A DNA stretch of 36,946 nucleotides, taken from contig NZ_JANXNX010000023.1 of NCBI RefSeq assembly GCF_025353885.1, forward strand, positions 1 through 36,946. The letters run 5' to 3'. This DNA is from Sphingomonas sp. (GTDB lineage: Bacteria > Pseudomonadota > Alphaproteobacteria > Sphingomonadales > Sphingomonadaceae). A program made the position numbers and the translations under genes. This document shows positions 24,475 through 36,000 of this stretch, piece after piece; positions within the stretch are counted from its first letter, which is position 1; the number at the start of each line of letters is the position of its first letter. The notes beneath the pieces are model-generated. The model saw nothing but the letters and a program-made list of their open reading frames with translations. It searched no databases and had not been told where the DNA came from.

Positions 24475-25734
24475 ATGAATCATTTCGATTATCGTAACGG
24501 CATCCTCCATTGCGAGGACGTGCCGCTGACCGACATTGCGCGCGATGTCGGCACCCCCGTCTATGTTTATTCGCGGGCCACGCTGGAACGCCACGCCCGG
24601 GTCTTTCAGGAGGCCGTGGCACAAGCCGGCAAGGTCGACGTCGCGTTCGCGGTGAAGGCCAATCCGAACCTTGCCGTGCTGCGAATCCTGGCGCGCGAGG
24701 GCATGGGGGCCGATGTCGTGTCGGGCGGTGAGCTGGAACGTGCGCTGGCGGCCGGCATGGCTCCCGCGCGAATCGTATTTTCAGGCGTCGGCAAGACCGG
24801 GGTCGAGCTGGCGCAAGGGCTGGATCGCCAGATCGGCCAGTTTAACATCGAATCGGAAGAAGAGGGCGTCGAGCTGGCGATGATCGCCGCTGCACGGGGG
24901 CTGGTTGCCGATGCCGTGCTGCGGGTCAATCCCGATGTCGATGCCGGGACCCACGCCAAGATTTCGACCGGCAAGGCCGAAAACAAGTTCGGCGTCCCCA
25001 TCGGCCAGGCGGTCGGCATTTATGCGCGACTGGCGGATTTGCCCGGGCTGAACATGCGCGGCGTCGCGCTGCATATCGGATCGATGCTCGAAAACCTGGA
25101 CCCGCTGGCGGCGGCATTCGAACGGATCGGCACGCTGGTCGAAGCGATCCGGGCCAATGGGCTGCACGTCAGCCATGTCGACCTGGGCGGGGGGCTGGGC
25201 GTTCCCTATCGACCGGGCGAAAACCCGCCGACTCCCGATGACTATGGCGCGATGGTGGCGCAGGTGACCAAGGGCTGGAACGTCACGCTGATGTTCGAAC
25301 CGGGCCGTGTCATCGTCGGCAATGCGGGTGTCCTGCTGACCAGCGTGATCCGTGTGAAGCCGGGCGTCATGAATCCCTTCGTCATCGTGGACGCGGCAAT
25401 GAACGATTTGGCGCGACCGGCGCTGTACGATGCTTATCACCATTTCGACCCGGTCGTGCAGACGGCCGAACGGATGACCGCCAACATCGTCGGCCCGGTC
25501 TGCGAAAGCGCCGATACTTTTGCGATGTCGCGTGAATGTGGCGCGGTCCGGACCGGCGACCTTGCCGTGTTTCGGACTGCGGGAGCCTATGGCGCCACGA
25601 TGGCCAGCACCTACAACAGCCGCGCACTGGTGCCCGAAGTGCTGGTCGATGGCGGGCGCTACGTCATCGTTGCCGACCGGATTGCGGCAGCGACGATCAT
25701 GGGCGCTGAGCGTGTTCCGGACTGGCTGGCCTGA
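24475..25734 (+). CDS. lysA: Diaminopimelate decarboxylase
   Basis: LysA makes L-lysine from meso-diaminopimelate using pyridoxal phosphate. The 419 residues begin MNHFDYRNGILHCEDVPL. Lys61 in FAVKANPN is the PLP-linked residue. HIGSMLENLDPLAAAF and VDLGGGLGVPY bind the cofactor phosphate. EPGRVIVGNAG follows, and GPVCESADTFA carries the Cys that completes the active site across the dimer. The protein is full length. It is the last gene of argH-lptM-like-lysA, which joins the ends of the arginine and lysine pathways. Confidence 0.97.
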   Translation: MNHFDYRNGILHCEDVPLTDIARDVGTPVYVYSRATLERHARVFQEAVAQAGKVDVAFAVKANPNLAVLRILAREGMGADVVSGGELERALAAGMAPARIVFSGVGKTGVELAQGLDRQIGQFNIESEEEGVELAMIAAARGLVADAVLRVNPDVDAGTHAKISTGKAENKFGVPIGQAVGIYARLADLPGLNMRGVALHIGSMLENLDPLAAAFERIGTLVEAIRANGLHVSHVDLGGGLGVPYRPGENPPTPDDYGAMVAQVTKGWNVTLMFEPGRVIVGNAGVLLTSVIRVKPGVMNPFVIVDAAMNDLARPALYDAYHHFDPVVQTAERMTANIVGPVCESADTFAMSRECGAVRTGDLAVFRTAGAYGATMASTYNSRALVPEVLVDGGRYVIVADRIAAATIMGAERVPDWLA

Positions 25735-25804
25735 CCGGTTTGTCATGATGTCGCCGGCAACCTTCGTCAGCCACTTCGGGCGCCGCGCAGGAGCCGCACC
25801 CAGT

Positions 25805-26155
25805 TCAGAGCCTCAAGCCGAAACGCGGGCCGATGAACAGCATGGCGAGATACAGGGCAATCGTCAGCAGGCATCCGGACAACAGCGTCGGCCAAAACCC
25901 GATGCCATGCCGCAAGAGCCATGGGATCAGCAGGAACATGGGCAGCGATGGAATGACATACCAGAACGTCGCCCCGGCATGGGCGGCCATGCGCGACGGG
26001 TCATGCGTATCGCGCCACAACCATATCATCCCGAGGATCGAAACCAGCGGCAGCGAGGCGACGAGCGCACCCGCTGCCGGGCTGCGCTTGGCGATTTCTG
26101 AGATGATCGCGATGATCGCGCCCGAAACCAGGGCTTTAATGGCAAGATAGAGCAT
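25805..26155 (-). CDS. DUF3147 family membrane protein
   Basis: This is a 116-residue inner-membrane protein with about four hydrophobic segments: YLAIKALVSGAIIAIISEIAK, AGALVASLPLVSILGMIWLW, YVIPSLPMFLLIPWLL and LLSGCLLTIALYLAMLFIG. The sequence fits the DUF3147 family (short membrane proteins with an SPxxGALxASLP-like stretch). No function is known. The 70 bases between it and lysA (25735-25804) show no clear terminator. It is divergent from the CysG-like gene, with starts about 65 bases apart. Confidence 0.75.
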   Translation of the reverse strand: MLYLAIKALVSGAIIAIISEIAKRSPAAGALVASLPLVSILGMIWLWRDTHDPSRMAAHAGATFWYVIPSLPMFLLIPWLLRHGIGFWPTLLSGCLLTIALYLAMLFIGPRFGLRL

Positions 26156-26220
26156 TGCACTGCCTAAGCATTTTGCGCGACAACTTGCTACCGCTTGTCT
26201 TCTTGGGCAATCGGGGCGCG

Positions 26221-26997
26221 ATGCCGATACCGCCGCCCCTGCACAGCCTCCCGATATTCGTTCGACTGTTCGGTCGTCCGGTTATCCTGATCGGGGAGGG
26301 CGAGGCCGCCGATGCCAAGCGCCGCGTGCTGGAGCGCGCCGGGGCCGTAGTGGTTACCCAAGGCTCTGCGCAACTGGCCATCGTCGCGGTTGATGACGAT
26401 GCCGAAGCCGAGGCTGCCGTCGCCAGCCTGAGGGCGCGCGGTATCCTCGTCAACGCGGTCGATCGGCCTGCGCTGTGTGATTTCACCTTGCCGGCGATCG
26501 TCGATCGCGACCCGGTGCTGATAGCGGTCGGCACCGGGGGCGCATCGGCGGGCCTCGCCAAGATCCTGCGCCAGCGGATCGAGGTGATGCTGCCACCGTC
26601 GGTCGGGCCGCTTGCCAGCGCCTTGTTTGCGGCGCGCGCGGCCATAAAGGCGCGCTGGCCCGACGGCGGGCAGCGCAGGCGCGCGCTCGATGCCGCACTG
26701 GCACCGGGCGGGATGCTCGACCCGGTTGCGGGCACACACGATGTCGGGGCCTGGCTGCAATCGGGCAACGCGACTGGCGACCGCACGGTGGCCCTTGCCT
26801 TGTCCACCGGCGATCCCGATGATTTGACGCTCAAACAGGCGCGTTTGCTGGGGGAGGCCGACCGCGTCTATGCGACGTCCGATGTACCGCCCGCCATTCT
26901 TGCCCGTGCCCGCGCCGATGCCGTACGCATCACCGGCACCGTGCCCGCGCGACCGGGTTCGGGCTTGACCCTCGCTATCAGGATGGGGACTTCATGA
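26221..26997 (+). CDS. Compact siroheme synthase-like protein (CysG-type)
   Basis: This 258-residue protein resembles the precorrin-2 dehydrogenase/ferrochelatase half of CysG, which makes siroheme for sulfite and nitrite reductases. The opening PIFVRLFGRPVILIGEGEAADAKRRVLE is the NAD site. AIVAVDDDAEAE matches the strand with the catalytic Asp of CysG. DFTLPAIVDRDPVLIAVGTGGAS is very typical. About 30 residues normally found between the NAD motif and that Asp are missing. The last 70 residues (VALALSTGDPDDLTLKQARLL onward) look like the first part of the uroporphyrinogen methyltransferase domain, cut short. The start is an ATG at 26221 after GGGGCGCG. The stop overlaps the CorA gene start (26994-26997). 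Confidence 0.82.
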   Translation: MPIPPPLHSLPIFVRLFGRPVILIGEGEAADAKRRVLERAGAVVVTQGSAQLAIVAVDDDAEAEAAVASLRARGILVNAVDRPALCDFTLPAIVDRDPVLIAVGTGGASAGLAKILRQRIEVMLPPSVGPLASALFAARAAIKARWPDGGQRRRALDAALAPGGMLDPVAGTHDVGAWLQSGNATGDRTVALALSTGDPDDLTLKQARLLGEADRVYATSDVPPAILARARADAVRITGTVPARPGSGLTLAIRMGTS

Positions 26998-27947
26998 GTG
27001 CACGCAACTACGTCGTTAATGGATGCAATGCCGCGGCCGTCGGGCTGGACGAAGCCACCGCGGCGATGGGAACCGCCGACCTGGTCTGGGTTCACCTCGA
27101 TGGCAACGATCCAAAATCGCACGACTGGCTGAATGCCCAAGGGCTGCCCAACATCGTCGTCAATGCGCTGGTCGCTACCGAAACCCGCCCACGCACCGAC
27201 CTGGTCGAGAACGGCGCCATCCTGAACATGCGTGGCCCCGATCTTGAGGCTACCAGTTTTCCCGACATGCTCGCCTCGGTCCGCATCTGGGCGACGCATG
27301 GCCGGATTATCTCGCTGACGATGCGCGACCTGCTGGCGCTCGAGACGCTGGACGAGGACATCATGGCGGGCAAGATCCTCGATCCCGGCGACCTGGTGTG
27401 CGTGCTGGCGACCGCCATCACCGCCGAGCTTGATCCCGATGTTGCCGAGCTTGGCGATGTGCTCGACGATTGCGAAGAGATGTTCGACGCCCAAAACGCC
27501 TTTACGATGCGCCGCACCATTGCGCGGACGCGGGCCAAGGCGATCGCCTATCGCCGGTTCGTCGCGCCGCAGCGGCAGGCGCTGGAAAAGCTTGCCCGGA
27601 TCGAGGCCGAATGGCTGACCGACGACGATCGCGCGCATCTGGGCGAGGCGGCCGACCGGGCGGCGCGCATGGCCGAGGAGCTGGAGCAGATTCGCGAACG
27701 ATCGGCGTTGATGCATGAGCAACTGACCGACCTGCGCGCCGAACTCATCGACACGCGCAGCCTGGTCATCTCGGTCGTGGCGCTGGTGTTTCTGCCGCTG
27801 ACCTTCCTGACCGGATTGCTGGGCATGAACGTCGATGGCATCCCCTATGCACACGAACCATGGGCGTTTGCGGCCGTGTGCGGGGTGTCGGCGGCACTGG
27901 CGATCGGGGTCGCGGCCTATTTCATCCGCGCCAAGTGGTTTCGCTGA
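26994..27947 (+). CDS. CorA family metal transporter (ZntB-like)
   Basis: This is an inner-membrane transporter of the CorA/ZntB family for magnesium or zinc. The 317 residues form a long cytoplasmic N-terminal domain with helical stretches (RERSALMHEQLTDLRAEL). Two C-terminal helices follow: SLVISVVALVFLPLTFLTGLLGMN, with the GMN selectivity motif at about residues 276-278, and WAFAAVCGVSAALAIGVAAYFI. After GMN the sequence is VDGIP, as in ZntB-like members, which favours zinc over magnesium, but this is not decisive. The start overlaps the CysG-like stop. Its last 26 bases overlap the end of the convergent receiver-protein gene. Confidence 0.93.
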   Translation: MSARNYVVNGCNAAAVGLDEATAAMGTADLVWVHLDGNDPKSHDWLNAQGLPNIVVNALVATETRPRTDLVENGAILNMRGPDLEATSFPDMLASVRIWATHGRIISLTMRDLLALETLDEDIMAGKILDPGDLVCVLATAITAELDPDVAELGDVLDDCEEMFDAQNAFTMRRTIARTRAKAIAYRRFVAPQRQALEKLARIEAEWLTDDDRAHLGEAADRAARMAEELEQIRERSALMHEQLTDLRAELIDTRSLVISVVALVFLPLTFLTGLLGMNVDGIPYAHEPWAFAAVCGVSAALAIGVAAYFIRAKWFR

Positions 27948-28497
27948 GCGCCTGAAACTGTTGCTGGAGGGCCCGGTGCGCGGCTTCGGCTTCGGCCAGT
28001 TCGGCACGGACTTCGCTCAGTTCGACGGCGCGATGGGCGATACGCGCGTCGAGGGCGGCATTGGCGCGGCGCAGGCCTTCCAATGTGCGGGCGCGGTCGA
28101 GCAGCCGTTCTATGCGCGCGCCCAGCATGTCGAAATCAAAGGGTTTCACCACATGATCGTCGGCACCCCCGGTCAGCGCGTCGATGGCCGCGCCGGGGTC
28201 GCTGCGCGCGGTGATCATCAACACCGGCAAGTAACGGGTGATCGGCGAAGCACGAATTTCGCCGAGGACGGAAATACCTGACATCAACGGCATCGTCATA
28301 TCGAGGATCATCAGGTCGAAGCGCCGTGCCTGGATCATGTCGAGCGCGGCAAGCGGGTCGGCAACCAGCACCGTCGCATAGCCCATCCGCGTCAGGCGCA
28401 GGCCCATGACCGACAGGTTGGTGCGGCTGTCATCGACGACGATGATCTCTCCACGACCGGACGCTGAAACCAGGGGAGCGGCAAGAAATGTGTCCAT
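27922..28497 (-). CDS. Stand-alone response regulator with C-terminal coiled coil
   Basis: This 191-residue protein has an N-terminal receiver domain with the acidic pair at 22-23 (VVDDS), phosphoacceptor Asp66 in ILDMTMP, Thr96 in LMITARS and Lys118 in VVKPFD. After residue 130 it is a charged heptad-like helix rich in Ala, Glu and Arg, probably a coiled coil, with no DNA-binding or enzyme domain. It may act by protein contact or as part of a phosphorelay. The cognate kinase is not in the window. The ATG at 28497 is used; a TTG at 28515 is possible. It lies 39 bases after the ppc stop on the same strand. Its 3' end overlaps corA by 26 bases. Confidence 0.87.
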   Translation of the reverse strand: MDTFLAAPLVSASGRGEIIVVDDSRTNLSVMGLRLTRMGYATVLVADPLAALDMIQARRFDLMILDMTMPLMSGISVLGEIRASPITRYLPVLMITARSDPGAAIDALTGGADDHVVKPFDFDMLGARIERLLDRARTLEGLRRANAALDARIAHRAVELSEVRAELAEAEAAHRALQQQFQALSETTWRG

Positions 28498-28536
28498 GCG
28501 ATAATCATAGGACAAACTGGTTAACGCGGCGTTGAC

Positions 28537-32439
<3,903 letters not shown>

Positions 32440-32462
32440 CGACCGGTTTTGAGGAAAATGTC

Positions 32463-33089
32463 ATGCTCACCGTCCACCACCTGAACGAATCTCGATCGCA
32501 GCGAATTCTCTGGCTGCTCGAGGAACTCGGGCTCCCCTACGACATCAAATTCTATGAGCGCGACGCGACCACGCGACTCGCTCCACCAGCGTTGAAGGCG
32601 GTCCATCCGCTCGGCAAGTCGCCCGTCATCACCGACAAGGGCGCGACCATCATCGAATCGGGCGCCATCGTCGAATACATCCTTCGCACCTATGGCGAGG
32701 GGCGCTTGCAGCCTTCCGGGGACAGCGCGGATTACACGTCATACGTCGAATGGCTCCACTATGCCGAAGGATCGGCGATCCTGCCGCTGATCCTGAAACT
32801 CTACACCGACAGGCTTGGCGAAGGCGGTGCCCCACTCCAGCCCCGCATCAACAGCGAGATCACCAATCATCTCGGATATATCGAGAGCGCGCTGGCGGGT
32901 CGTGATTATCTGCTGGGCAGCGATCTGACCGGAGCCGACATTCAGGTCAGCTTTGTCGGTGAGCTTGCCGGCGCATTCGGACAGCGCAAAAACCATGCGA
33001 ACATCGATGCCTGGGTGAACCGGTTTCAGGCGCGGCCAGCTTACCAACGCGCCCTTCAGAGAGGTGGGCCCTACTCGTTTGCGAACTAG
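32463..33089 (+). CDS. Glutathione S-transferase family protein
   Basis: This is a cytosolic GST-like protein of 208 residues. The thioredoxin-like N-domain includes VHHLNESRSQRILWLLEELGLPY and the glutathione-binding GKSPVITDKGATIIESGAIVEYIL, where Pro and Glu-Ser are conserved. The helical C-domain has YLLGSDLTGADIQVSF with the N-capping Asp. An early Ser near residues 10-12 is the likely thiol-activating residue. The substrate is unknown. It begins 23 bases after the mreB stop. Its TAG stop lies in CTAG, shared with the convergent HNH gene stop (33086-33089). Confidence 0.92.
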   Translation: MLTVHHLNESRSQRILWLLEELGLPYDIKFYERDATTRLAPPALKAVHPLGKSPVITDKGATIIESGAIVEYILRTYGEGRLQPSGDSADYTSYVEWLHYAEGSAILPLILKLYTDRLGEGGAPLQPRINSEITNHLGYIESALAGRDYLLGSDLTGADIQVSFVGELAGAFGQRKNHANIDAWVNRFQARPAYQRALQRGGPYSFAN

Positions 33090-33652
33090 GCCAGCAGCTC
33101 GATGTCCCAATAAAGCCAGTCTCGCCAGCTCTGGTGCAAATAGTTGGGCGGAAAGCTTTTTCCGTGATCCTGCAACTGCCAGCTGGTCGGGCGGATCGGC
33201 GCGATGTGGAGAGGCATCTTGGCCTCCTTCGGCGTCCGTCCGCCCTTTTTCAGGTTGCAGGGCGAACAGGCGGTGGCGACATTTTCCCAGGTCGTGCGGC
33301 CACCTTGGGCCCGCGGGATCACGTGGTCGAAGGTCAATTCTGTGCAGACGCCGCAATACTGGCATTGAAAACGATCGCGCAGGAACAGATTGAACCGCGT
33401 GAACGCCGGATAGGCCGATGGGCGCACATATGATTTCAGCGCAATGACCGACGGCAGTTTGATCGAATGATTGGGCGACCGGACCTCGCGCTGGTAATGA
33501 TCGACGATGTCCACCCGGTCGAGGAACACCGCCTTTACCGCAGTTTGCCACGGCCAGACGCTGAGCGGATAATAGCTGAGCGGCGTGTAGTCGGCGTTCA
33601 GGACAAGCGCCGGGCAACCATCAGGATGGCGGATTAGATCGGGATGATACAT
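33086..33652 (-). CDS. HNH endonuclease family protein
   Basis: This 188-residue protein has an N-terminal region found with a common chromosomal HNH family (PALVLNADYTPLSYYPLSVWPWQTAV). An HNH domain follows: zinc ligands Cys97 and Cys100 (FQCQYCG), DH at 109-110 (LTFDHVIPRAQGG), Asn124 (TWENVATAC) and Cys129 and Cys132 (CSPCN). It is widely conserved in alphaproteobacteria and cyanobacteria, and no restriction partner is beside it. Its role is unknown, possibly DNA repair. I chose the ATG at 33652 (AGG eight bases upstream); starts at 33718 and 33757 are possible but lengthen it with untypical sequence. Confidence 0.87.
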   Translation of the reverse strand: MYHPDLIRHPDGCPALVLNADYTPLSYYPLSVWPWQTAVKAVFLDRVDIVDHYQREVRSPNHSIKLPSVIALKSYVRPSAYPAFTRFNLFLRDRFQCQYCGVCTELTFDHVIPRAQGGRTTWENVATACSPCNLKKGGRTPKEAKMPLHIAPIRPTSWQLQDHGKSFPPNYLHQSWRDWLYWDIELLA

Positions 33653-33826
33653 GAGAAACGCCTGTCCCCCTGCCTTCGTTACGCCGCTGTCTTGACCGCC
33701 CTTTAAGGCGATTTGCATGACGATGCCATGACAGCACAGGCAATGACTCGCGGTCAACCGTCGATTTGCGCGAAACTGCTAACCTCGGCCATTGGATTTC
33801 GCTATCGGAGTGCCTAGATATGCTTC

Positions 33827-34060
33827 ATGTCAACTTTCCTCGTCGTCCTCATCGCGCTGGCCATGGCGGCCACGGTCTTTTTTCTGGTCAAGGGCGTCGT
33901 GACGTTCCTGAAAACTACCGAAGCTGACTTGCGGGCGGGTCCCGATGGCCCCAGCGTGTCTAGCCGTCAGCAGAACAAGATGATGTCGGCGCGCATCGGC
34001 TTTCAGGCGGTGGCCGTCCTGCTGGTCGCCTTGCTGCTGCTGATGTCGCGCCACGGCTGA
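33827..34060 (+). CDS. Small twin-transmembrane HIG1-like protein
   Basis: This is a 77-residue membrane protein with two hydrophobic helices (FLVVLIALAMAATVFFLVKGVV and FQAVAVLLVALLLLMS). The linker contains SRQQNKMMSARIGFQ, which resembles the HIG1 domain QxxxxxxR pattern. HIG1 proteins associate with respiratory complex IV in mitochondria and some alphaproteobacteria; here that role is only inferred. It starts at the ATG at 33827. The cobalamin adenosyltransferase gene begins six bases after it ends, so the two are probably one transcript. Confidence 0.8.
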   Translation: MSTFLVVLIALAMAATVFFLVKGVVTFLKTTEADLRAGPDGPSVSSRQQNKMMSARIGFQAVAVLLVALLLLMSRHG

Positions 34061-34066
34061 TCGAGC

Positions 34067-34633
34067 TTGGTAAAGCTCAATAAGATCTACACCCGGACTG
34101 GCGACGACGGCACGACCGGACTGGTCGACGGTAGCCGCATCGCCAAGGACGCAGCCCGCATGGCGGCAATTGGCGATGTCGATGAAACCAACAGCCTGAT
34201 TGGCGGGGCGGCCGTCCATGCCGATGGCGTGATGCTGGAGCACTTGCGGATGATTCAGAACGACATGTTCGATCTGGGAGCCGATCTTGCGACGCCAGGC
34301 AGTAATTTCGAACCTGGCGCAAAGACATTGCGAACCGTTGCTCGGCAGGTTGACCGGCTTGAGCAGGAAATCGACGCGATGAACGTTGCGCTTTTGCCGT
34401 TGCGCAGTTTCATCCTGCCGGGCGGATCGTCGCTGGCGGCGAACCTTCACGTTGCTCGCGCCACCGCCCGGCGCGCCGAACGGTCGGCGATCACGGCGAA
34501 CGCACATGCCGCCCTAAATCCCTTGGCGTTACGGTATCTGAACCGGCTGTCGGACTGGCTGTTCGTCGCCGCGCGCGTAGCAAATGCCGATGGCCGCGAC
34601 GATATTATGTGGGTGCCGGGCGCCTCGCGTTGA
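34067..34633 (+). CDS. Cob(I)yrinic acid a,c-diamide adenosyltransferase, PduO type
   Basis: This enzyme transfers adenosyl from ATP to cob(I)alamin to make coenzyme B12. The 188 residues fit the PduO family: the N-terminal ATP-binding segment IYTRTGDDGTTGLVDGSRIAKD, the helix GDVDETNSLIG, FILPGGSSLAANLHVARATARRAER with conserved Arg residues, and the ending YLNRLSDWLFVAARVAN. The start is a TTG at 34067 with no better candidate in frame. No cobalamin synthesis genes are in view, so it probably serves salvage or a B12-dependent enzyme elsewhere. Confidence 0.93.
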   Translation: MVKLNKIYTRTGDDGTTGLVDGSRIAKDAARMAAIGDVDETNSLIGGAAVHADGVMLEHLRMIQNDMFDLGADLATPGSNFEPGAKTLRTVARQVDRLEQEIDAMNVALLPLRSFILPGGSSLAANLHVARATARRAERSAITANAHAALNPLALRYLNRLSDWLFVAARVANADGRDDIMWVPGASR

Positions 34634-34645
34634 GTTAGAGGAACT

Positions 34646-34672
34646 AAAGGGAAACGAAAGCGCTTTTCCTTT
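34646..34672. other. Stem-loop between pduO-type gene and egtB
   Basis: AAAGGGAAA and TTTTCCTTT pair over nine bases (one G-T) around a nine-base loop in the 82-base gap 34634-34715. No run of T follows, so it is not a standard intrinsic terminator. It could still reduce read-through into egtB, or be a chance AT-rich hairpin in otherwise GC-rich DNA. Confidence 0.35.
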
Positions 34673-34715
34673 CGGTGTCGGGCACGAACGGCACGTCACG
34701 GGGCTTACATCAGCG

Positions 34716-35999
34716 ATGGCGACAATCTTTCACGGCGAATCATGCGATCAGGATGAAACGGCGGACCCGCTCGCCGAACTGTTCGCTACGACCCGTGCGC
34801 GGACGATGGCGCTGGCCGAAACCCTGTCGGATGCCGATGCGACGATCCAGTCAATGCCTGATGCATCCCCCGCCAAATGGCATATGGCGCACACCACTTG
34901 GTTCCTGGAAACCTTTGTCCTGCGCGATTATGTCCATGCCTATGCGCCGTTCGACGCATCATATCATTTCCTGTTCAACAGCTATTACGAGGAGGAAGGA
35001 GAACGCCATTCGCGCGCCCGTCGGGGCATGATCACGCGACCAACGCTCGACGAAATCCGCGCCTATCGTCATCACGTCGACCAGGCGGTCGGCACGGTCT
35101 TTGCCACGTTGCCACAACCGGCGCGCGACCTGATCGAACTGGGTTGTCATCACGAGGCGCAACATCAGGAACTGATGCTGACCGACATGCTGCACCTGTT
35201 CGCGCAAAACCCGACCGACCCGGCGGTGTGGGATCACCCCCGCAATATCCCTGCGCCCGTCCCCGATCAAATCCGCTGGATCGCGGGCCAGCAAGGCGCG
35301 GTCGAGATCGGTCACGATGACAATGGTTTTGCATTTGATTGTGAGGGGCCGCGCCACACCGTCTGGTTGCATCGCCATGCGCTCGCCGACCGGCTGATCA
35401 CCAACCACGAATGGCAGGCGTTCATCGAGGACGGCGGTTATGCCCGTCCCGAACTATGGCTGTCGAACGGTTGGGCCTGGCTCCAGGCAGAAGCGATCGC
35501 CGCCCCGCTGTACTGGCGCAAAACCGATACGGGTTGGCGTGCATTTGCCCTCGACGGTGTTCATCCGCTCCATCCCGCTGCTCCGGTCGCGCACATCAGC
35601 CATTACGAGGCCGACGCATTTGCCCGCTGGGCCGGGGCGCGGCTGCCCACCGAGGCCGAGTGGGAGAGTGCGGCACAATCATGTGATTCAACGGCGGGTA
35701 ACCAGCTCGACGTAACAGGCCCTGTGCGGCCCCGTGCCGCCGCGCGGGGCGACGGACTGCGCCAGATGTTCGGCGACGTCTGGCAATGGACCGGATCGGC
35801 GTTCCTGCCCTATCCGGGTTTTGTCGTTGCTGAGGGTGCGGTCGGCGAATATAATGGCAAGTTCATGAGCAACCAGATGGTCCTGCGCGGTGCGAGCTGT
35901 GCCACGCCCCGAGGTTCGGCCCGTGCCAGCACGCGAAACTTTTTCCCGGCCGAGGCACGCTGGCAATTTTCGGGGTTGCGCCTGGCCAGGAACCTTTAA
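34716..35999 (+). CDS. egtB: Ergothioneine biosynthesis protein EgtB
   Basis: EgtB is the iron-dependent sulfoxide synthase that joins a thiol donor to hercynine in ergothioneine synthesis. The N-terminal DinB-like domain has a His in WHMAHTTWFLETF (residues 55-67) and HHEAQHQE (145-152), giving the three-His iron site with HxxxH spacing. The C-terminal half (about 185-427) is the formylglycine-generating enzyme-like domain: NHEWQAFIEDGGY, ARWAGARLPTEAEWE, GDVWQWTGSAFLPYPGF and the ending RNFFPAEARWQFSGLRLARN. At 427 residues it is full length. I chose the ATG at 34716. egtD begins one base after the stop, so they form an operon. Confidence 0.95.
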   Translation: MATIFHGESCDQDETADPLAELFATTRARTMALAETLSDADATIQSMPDASPAKWHMAHTTWFLETFVLRDYVHAYAPFDASYHFLFNSYYEEEGERHSRARRGMITRPTLDEIRAYRHHVDQAVGTVFATLPQPARDLIELGCHHEAQHQELMLTDMLHLFAQNPTDPAVWDHPRNIPAPVPDQIRWIAGQQGAVEIGHDDNGFAFDCEGPRHTVWLHRHALADRLITNHEWQAFIEDGGYARPELWLSNGWAWLQAEAIAAPLYWRKTDTGWRAFALDGVHPLHPAAPVAHISHYEADAFARWAGARLPTEAEWESAAQSCDSTAGNQLDVTGPVRPRAAARGDGLRQMFGDVWQWTGSAFLPYPGFVVAEGAVGEYNGKFMSNQMVLRGASCATPRGSARASTRNFFPAEARWQFSGLRLARNL

Positions 36000-36000
36000 G

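Noticed and set aside
33086-33652. HNH gene as part of a restriction or defence system
   Set aside because: No methyltransferase, helicase or other defence gene is adjacent, and this HNH family is a common chromosomal one.
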